Virus record (IMG/VR): IMGVR_UViG_3300008221_000030
Span: 1-23,950 of that record
Length of the DNA stretch: 23,950 nucleotides
From: a virus
Strand: one strand, 5' to 3'
This document shows, one piece after another, positions 21,424 to 23,950 of this stretch. The notes beneath the pieces were generated by a model. The model saw only the letters and a program-made list of their open reading frames with translations, did not search any database and was not told the DNA's origin. The translations under genes were made by a program, and so were the position numbers. Position 1 is the first letter of the stretch. Each line of letters begins with the position of its first letter.

Positions 21424-21930
21424 ATGAACGAACTAACGGAAACCATAGATGTAGCGATAAAGAAATACCTAGATAGATCAAGACAATACTATTTGGATCT
21501 AAGTGAGAGGTTTGATCTAAGTGTAGAGCGCACTGATGCTCTAAAAGAACGAGCGCACGAAAACGAGATAATAGCAATGAGAGATGCCAATAGAATTTCT
21601 AAGCTCGAGCGACTAGCGGCGTCAATTATTACGCAAGGGCATAAAATCGACAAATTAGAACAAGATAGTCATTGGTCTTTTTGCGATGTGGAACGGGTAG
21701 AGCGACGACTAGCCGTATTAGAGTCGTCCGAGCCATCCGAAATAACTTTTACACTCACGCTACCCCTTTCAAGTAAAAATACTCTAGAGGTTGCAATTGA
21801 TCATGCTATAGAACATCACGACGATTTGATCGACGACGAACTGCATTGCCCCGACAGTGTAAAAGTTTTTGAGGCCCGAAGGCGGGACTTACGTTTGATT
21901 AAATCGCAGTTACCCGATCCGGTTGACTAA
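21424..21930 (+). CDS. Coiled-coil phage protein of unknown function (168 aa)
   Basis: Residues about 3-105 are nearly all helical and charged, with heptad-like spacing (LSERFDLSVERTDALKERA, ISKLERLAASIITQGHKI, DVERVERRLAVLE), so a long coiled coil is likely. Residues 109-128 (ITFTLTLPLSSKNTLEVAID) look like a beta strand or hairpin, and the C-terminal 40 residues are helical and acidic with a histidine cluster (HAIEHHDDLIDDELH). No family is recognised. It is the only gene of its transcription unit, between two copies of the duplicated terminator-promoter module, and may therefore be a separately acquired cassette. Confidence 0.7.
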   Translation: MNELTETIDVAIKKYLDRSRQYYLDLSERFDLSVERTDALKERAHENEIIAMRDANRISKLERLAASIITQGHKIDKLEQDSHWSFCDVERVERRLAVLESSEPSEITFTLTLPLSSKNTLEVAIDHAIEHHDDLIDDELHCPDSVKVFEARRRDLRLIKSQLPDPVD

Positions 21931-21967
21931 TTAAGAGAGGCCGGGCATGTAACCGGATACGCTTGCA

Positions 21968-21993
21968 AGCCCGTTATAGTTGACGGGCTTTTT
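21968..21993 (+). terminator. Rho-independent terminator (copy 2 of the duplicated module)
   Basis: AGCCCGT (21968-21974) pairs with ACGGGCT (21983-21989), loop TATAGTTG, with T's to 21993. Same stem and nearly the same loop as at 21350. Confidence 0.9.
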
Positions 21994-22001
21994 ATTGTTA
22001 G

Positions 22002-22034
22002 GTAGTATGCGATATATCTTATACAACTACGGAG
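22002..22034 (+). promoter_or_regulatory. Operator/promoter block and TACGGAG leader
   Basis: GTAGTATGCGA (22002-22012) is followed by TATACA (22020-22025), a -10 candidate. TACGGAG at 22028-22034 lies nine bases before the ATG at 22044. The very short distance from -10 to leader leaves room for only a minimal 5' UTR. Confidence 0.45.
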
Positions 22035-22043
22035 TCAATTAAG

Positions 22044-22736
22044 ATGAAATTACTTAACACGACGGGCAGTAACTTTAAAATTAAAAAAACAATTAAGCGC
22101 GGCGGAAACATACGCGTCGCTAGTCTGTCATTAATGCCAGACCGCAAAATATGCGCGGGCAGTAAGGCGGCCGGATGCTTTGAAACATGTCTAAAGTCGA
22201 GCGGGCGGGGTGCGTTTAAAAACGTGGCAACTGCACGACAAAACAAAACTGACTTTTATTTGTCGGACCGTCAGGGTTTTCTTTCCCAGTTGCGGGCCGA
22301 GCTTACCAACTTTGACAAACTATGCGAAAAACAAAACGTAACGGGTTGGGTCCGGTTAAATACTATTTCCGATATTGATTACGAGAATCATGGCATCCCG
22401 CAAGCGTTTCCGGCGTTAAACTTTTACGACTACACCAAACGAGTTGACCGCATTGGCAGGACTCCGCCGAACTATAATTTAATATTCAGTTATAGCGGTC
22501 GCGACCAATACCAAAAAAGTGTAGATAAACGGCCGCGAGGTACTCCCATGGCAGTCGTATTCCGTAATGAATTGCCGCCCGCTTGGGAAGGGCAGACTGT
22601 TATCGATGGCGACCGGTCGGACATAATAAACGTTCAGGCGGGAGGCGTTATTATAGGGCTACTGGCGAAGGGCAAAGCAAAAAAAGACACTTCGGGTTTT
22701 GTCGTTGATTCAAAAATTATAGCCATAGGAGGCTAA
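22044..22736 (+). CDS. Gp88-like phage protein with cysteine cluster (230 aa)
   Basis: Residues 24-56 hold RVASLSLMPDRKICAGSKAA and GCFETCLKSSGRG, a C37-x7-C45-x3-C49 cluster likely to bind metal or an iron-sulphur centre. ATARQNKT follows at 62-69. Residues 102-133 hold VRLNTISDIDYE and then IPQAFPALNFYDYTKR, and 143-152 NYNLIFSYSG. This set (cysteine cluster, K-T after R, R-L-N-x-x-S-D, F-Y-D-Y-T-K, N-Y-x-L-x-F-S) is the pattern of the phage Gp88 family, found in mycobacteriophages and marine phages, with no established function. The start has TACGGAG. The C-terminal DGDRSDIINVQAGGVIIGLLAKG completes the domain. The length agrees with the family, and no truncation is seen. Confidence 0.75.
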   Translation: MKLLNTTGSNFKIKKTIKRGGNIRVASLSLMPDRKICAGSKAAGCFETCLKSSGRGAFKNVATARQNKTDFYLSDRQGFLSQLRAELTNFDKLCEKQNVTGWVRLNTISDIDYENHGIPQAFPALNFYDYTKRVDRIGRTPPNYNLIFSYSGRDQYQKSVDKRPRGTPMAVVFRNELPPAWEGQTVIDGDRSDIINVQAGGVIIGLLAKGKAKKDTSGFVVDSKIIAIGG

Positions 22737-22738
22737 AC

Positions 22739-22948
22739 ATGACATATTTTAGTCAAGATAAGTACCGAGACAATACCTTACCCGAGCCGACCATCGTCGA
22801 AATAAGGCGCAAAAATGTGGGTCAATTTGACGCCGTATTTATAGATTCTAATGGCGATACCACGCATAGCGTTATTAGTAGTACCACGCTTTCCGACATA
22901 GCCAGTGACCCGTTGTATGCAATTAAACGGTTAGACGGTTGGGAGTGA
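22739..22948 (+). CDS. Hypothetical phage protein (69 aa)
   Basis: AGGAGG, formed by the last codons of the Gp88-like gene, lies 7 bases before the ATG, 2 bp after that stop. The product has alternating strands (PTIVEIRRKN, FDAVFIDSNG, THSVISSTTL) and ends with a short helix (LYAIKRLDGWE), suggesting a small beta sheet plus helix. No motif is recognised. It is the second gene of its unit. No clear hairpin terminator follows; the next promoter begins right after the stop. Confidence 0.65.
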   Translation: MTYFSQDKYRDNTLPEPTIVEIRRKNVGQFDAVFIDSNGDTTHSVISSTTLSDIASDPLYAIKRLDGWE

Positions 22949-22949
22949 T

Positions 22950-23014
22950 TTGCATTTAATACTGTACTCTCATATAATCCCATACAGCGGGATGGTCCCG
23001 CGCTTACTACGGAG
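22950..23014 (+). promoter_or_regulatory. Promoter with consensus -10, 5' hairpin and TACGGAG leader
   Basis: TTGCAT (22950-22955), 17 bp, TATAAT (22973-22978, full consensus). The start point would be near 22985, directly before the hairpin GCGGGA (22987-22992), loop TGG, TCCCGC (22996-23001). TACGGAG at 23008-23014 then leads to the ATG at 23022. The hairpin would sit at the very 5' end of the mRNA. Confidence 0.6.
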
Positions 23015-23021
23015 TAACACC

Positions 23022-23612
23022 ATGAAAAATTATAATGAGAATGAATTTTCTACTGCCGCCGAATTGGATCAAATGGACAAATTAGAGTTGCAGGTAGAAA
23101 TTGCCGCGTTGAGCGATCACATTACTGCAACAAATAATGACAAGTTGACAGCATATAAGTGTCATAAAATGGCCTTAGATAACTTAGAGAGCCGCGCAGA
23201 AGATGATCAATTGGAAATAAGTATCCTGAATAACGCGGTTACTTTTCACGAGAGCCTAAATACCCGTATGGCCGACGCCACAATGGGTATTTTAAATGAA
23301 AAGCTCGACGCTTTAGTTAAAGTTAAAATTGACGATTACATGGCGCATACCTTCGAAATAGGCCAACATCTGACGCCTAATGAGTTATTTGCCGATATGA
23401 TGGAAAACTTTGATATTGACGACTATGTGGATTGGTCCGACGTTTTTACCGACCATTTCGATATTTCTGATTACGCCGATGATATCGATACCGCGGTTGT
23501 TGACGCAATAAATGATTGCGATGATCACAACAATTTACCGGAGAAGGTCCGCGAGGTCATACAAGAAATGGCGTCGGGCGGCGAAATTACTGTAAAACTG
23601 GAGGTCAACTAA
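23022..23612 (+). CDS. Acidic coiled-coil phage protein (196 aa)
   Basis: The start is set by TACGGAG at 23008-23014; the frame is open further upstream, but that part lies in the promoter. Residues 10-75 are helical with heptad-like Leu and Ile. Residues 75-105 form another helix (NTRMADATMGILNEKLDALVKV). Residues 125-170 contain repeated FDIDDYVDW, DHFDISDYADD and AINDCDD segments that are extremely acidic. No known domain is recognised; the repeated D-I-x-D-Y pattern could bind cations or mimic DNA charge. The gene overlaps the next start by one base. Confidence 0.7.
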   Translation: MKNYNENEFSTAAELDQMDKLELQVEIAALSDHITATNNDKLTAYKCHKMALDNLESRAEDDQLEISILNNAVTFHESLNTRMADATMGILNEKLDALVKVKIDDYMAHTFEIGQHLTPNELFADMMENFDIDDYVDWSDVFTDHFDISDYADDIDTAVVDAINDCDDHNNLPEKVREVIQEMASGGEITVKLEVN

Positions 23613-23782
23613 TGAAAATCGAACCAGTAGGATTATTTGCCACACCGGACGATATGAAAGCATTACAGGATTATCTCGCATTGTTCCATGGCAACGAGGC
23701 CGTTGTCGCTAATACATGCGCTTTTATGGCTTGGAATCTAGCGGCCAAATTAACCAGCCCCAACCTCGAGCCCGACGCGTAA
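23612..23782 (+). CDS. Hypothetical small phage protein (56 aa)
   Basis: It begins in a TAATG overlap with the upstream stop, with GGAGG at 23600-23604 as ribosome-binding site. The product has TPDDMKALQDYLALFHGNEA followed by VVANTCAFMAWNLAAKL, two amphipathic helices with a small glycine turn, and a Pro-rich end. The second helix is moderately hydrophobic but contains Asn and Cys, so membrane insertion is unlikely. No family is recognised. It ends 17 bp before a strong terminator. Confidence 0.65.
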   Translation: MKIEPVGLFATPDDMKALQDYLALFHGNEAVVANTCAFMAWNLAAKLTSPNLEPDA

Positions 23783-23799
23783 ACAATCCGTAGTACTAG

Positions 23800-23823
23800 A
23801 CCCCGCTTCGGCGGGGTTTTTTT
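23800..23823 (+). terminator. Strong Rho-independent terminator with TTCG loop
   Basis: ACCCCGC (23800-23806) pairs perfectly with GCGGGGT (23811-23817). The loop TTCG closed by C-G is the extra-stable tetraloop, and six more T follow. Confidence 0.93.
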
Positions 23824-23831
23824 ATGCCTGT

Positions 23832-23898
23832 TTGATTCTTAACATATACTCTTATATACTCTCATACGGCGGCGGGATTTACCCGCCTCACTACGGAG
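23832..23898 (+). promoter_or_regulatory. Promoter, 5' hairpin and TACGGAG leader
   Basis: TTGATT (23832-23837), exactly 17 bp, TATACT (23855-23860), followed by CTCATACGG as in other units. The hairpin GGCGGG (23871-23876), loop ATTTA, CCCGCC (23882-23887) would lie near the 5' end of the transcript. TACGGAG at 23892-23898 is nine bases before the ATG at 23908. Confidence 0.6.
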
Positions 23899-23907
23899 CA
23901 ATAAATT

Positions 23908-23950
23908 ATGTCGCAAGCTATCGAAATAAAGTACTTAGGACCCACCGATC
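23908..23950 (+). CDS. Start of a small phage gene, cut by the window end
   Basis: The ATG at 23908 follows TACGGAG with normal spacing. The visible residues are MSQAIEIKYLGPTD. A start of this form (a beta strand with E-I-K-Y-L-G/P-x-T-D/N) is what I recall from a widespread small phage protein family of unknown function, but 14 residues are not enough for assignment. The full length cannot be seen. It is reported because promoter, hairpin leader, ribosome-binding site and start codon are all in place. Confidence 0.55.
   Translation, partial: MSQAIEIKYLGPTD

Overview
The window looks like part of a tailed bacteriophage (Caudoviricetes) genome, probably marine and uncultivated. It is densely packed with short intergenic gaps and start/stop overlaps. 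It carries virion genes, a complete phage-type DNA replication module, a terminase small subunit and many very small ORFs, and I see no bacterial housekeeping gene. The host cannot be read from the sequence. The domain mix (family A polymerase, archaeo-eukaryotic-type primase, UvrD-like helicase, SNF2-like helicase, DUF3310, Gp88-like protein) resembles phages known from ocean viral metagenomes.

Layout. (1) 1-7697, + strand: late virion genes. These are a 5'-truncated structural protein, a 1555-residue probable internal virion/ejection protein, and four small genes, one with a C-terminal membrane helix. (2) 7694-9151, - strand: a lone SNF2-type helicase, convergent with the late genes and divergent from the replication genes. 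The 95-bp gap on its right holds two antiparallel, overlapping sigma70-like promoters. (3) 9247-16490, + strand: the replication operon. It runs in order: coiled-coil protein, putative ssDNA-binding protein, two hairpins (the second terminator-like), AEP-type primase, a 47-residue sigma-region-4-like helix-turn-helix protein, SF1 helicase, small conserved protein, DUF3310 protein, DNA polymerase I with proofreading domain, a 44-residue ORF and a terminator. (4) 16531-19655: small accessory genes in several transcription units, including a ribbon-helix-helix protein, a Cro/XRE-like protein with a TTG start, one- and two-helix membrane proteins, and a gene-free promoter-terminator unit that may encode a small RNA. 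(5) 19656-20044: noncoding DNA with repeated GTTAC/GTAAC words in opposed orientation around an AT-rich core. (6) 20045-23950: terminase small subunit, an overlapping PD-(D/E)XK nuclease, then units of terminator, promoter, leader and one or two small genes.

How it fits together. Primase, helicases, polymerase and ssDNA-binding protein would make a largely self-sufficient replisome. The right third is unusual because the same upstream block (a CATAT/ATAC-containing promoter-like stretch followed by a TACGGAG ribosome-binding leader) precedes at least seven separate units. The short intergenic unit at 16767-16867 has the complement of that leader in a hairpin loop. I infer that this could be a phage-encoded antisense RNA acting on the shared leaders; this has not been shown and is the main hypothesis offered here.

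Limits: all identifications are by eye from motifs and remembered family patterns. No database or folding program was run.
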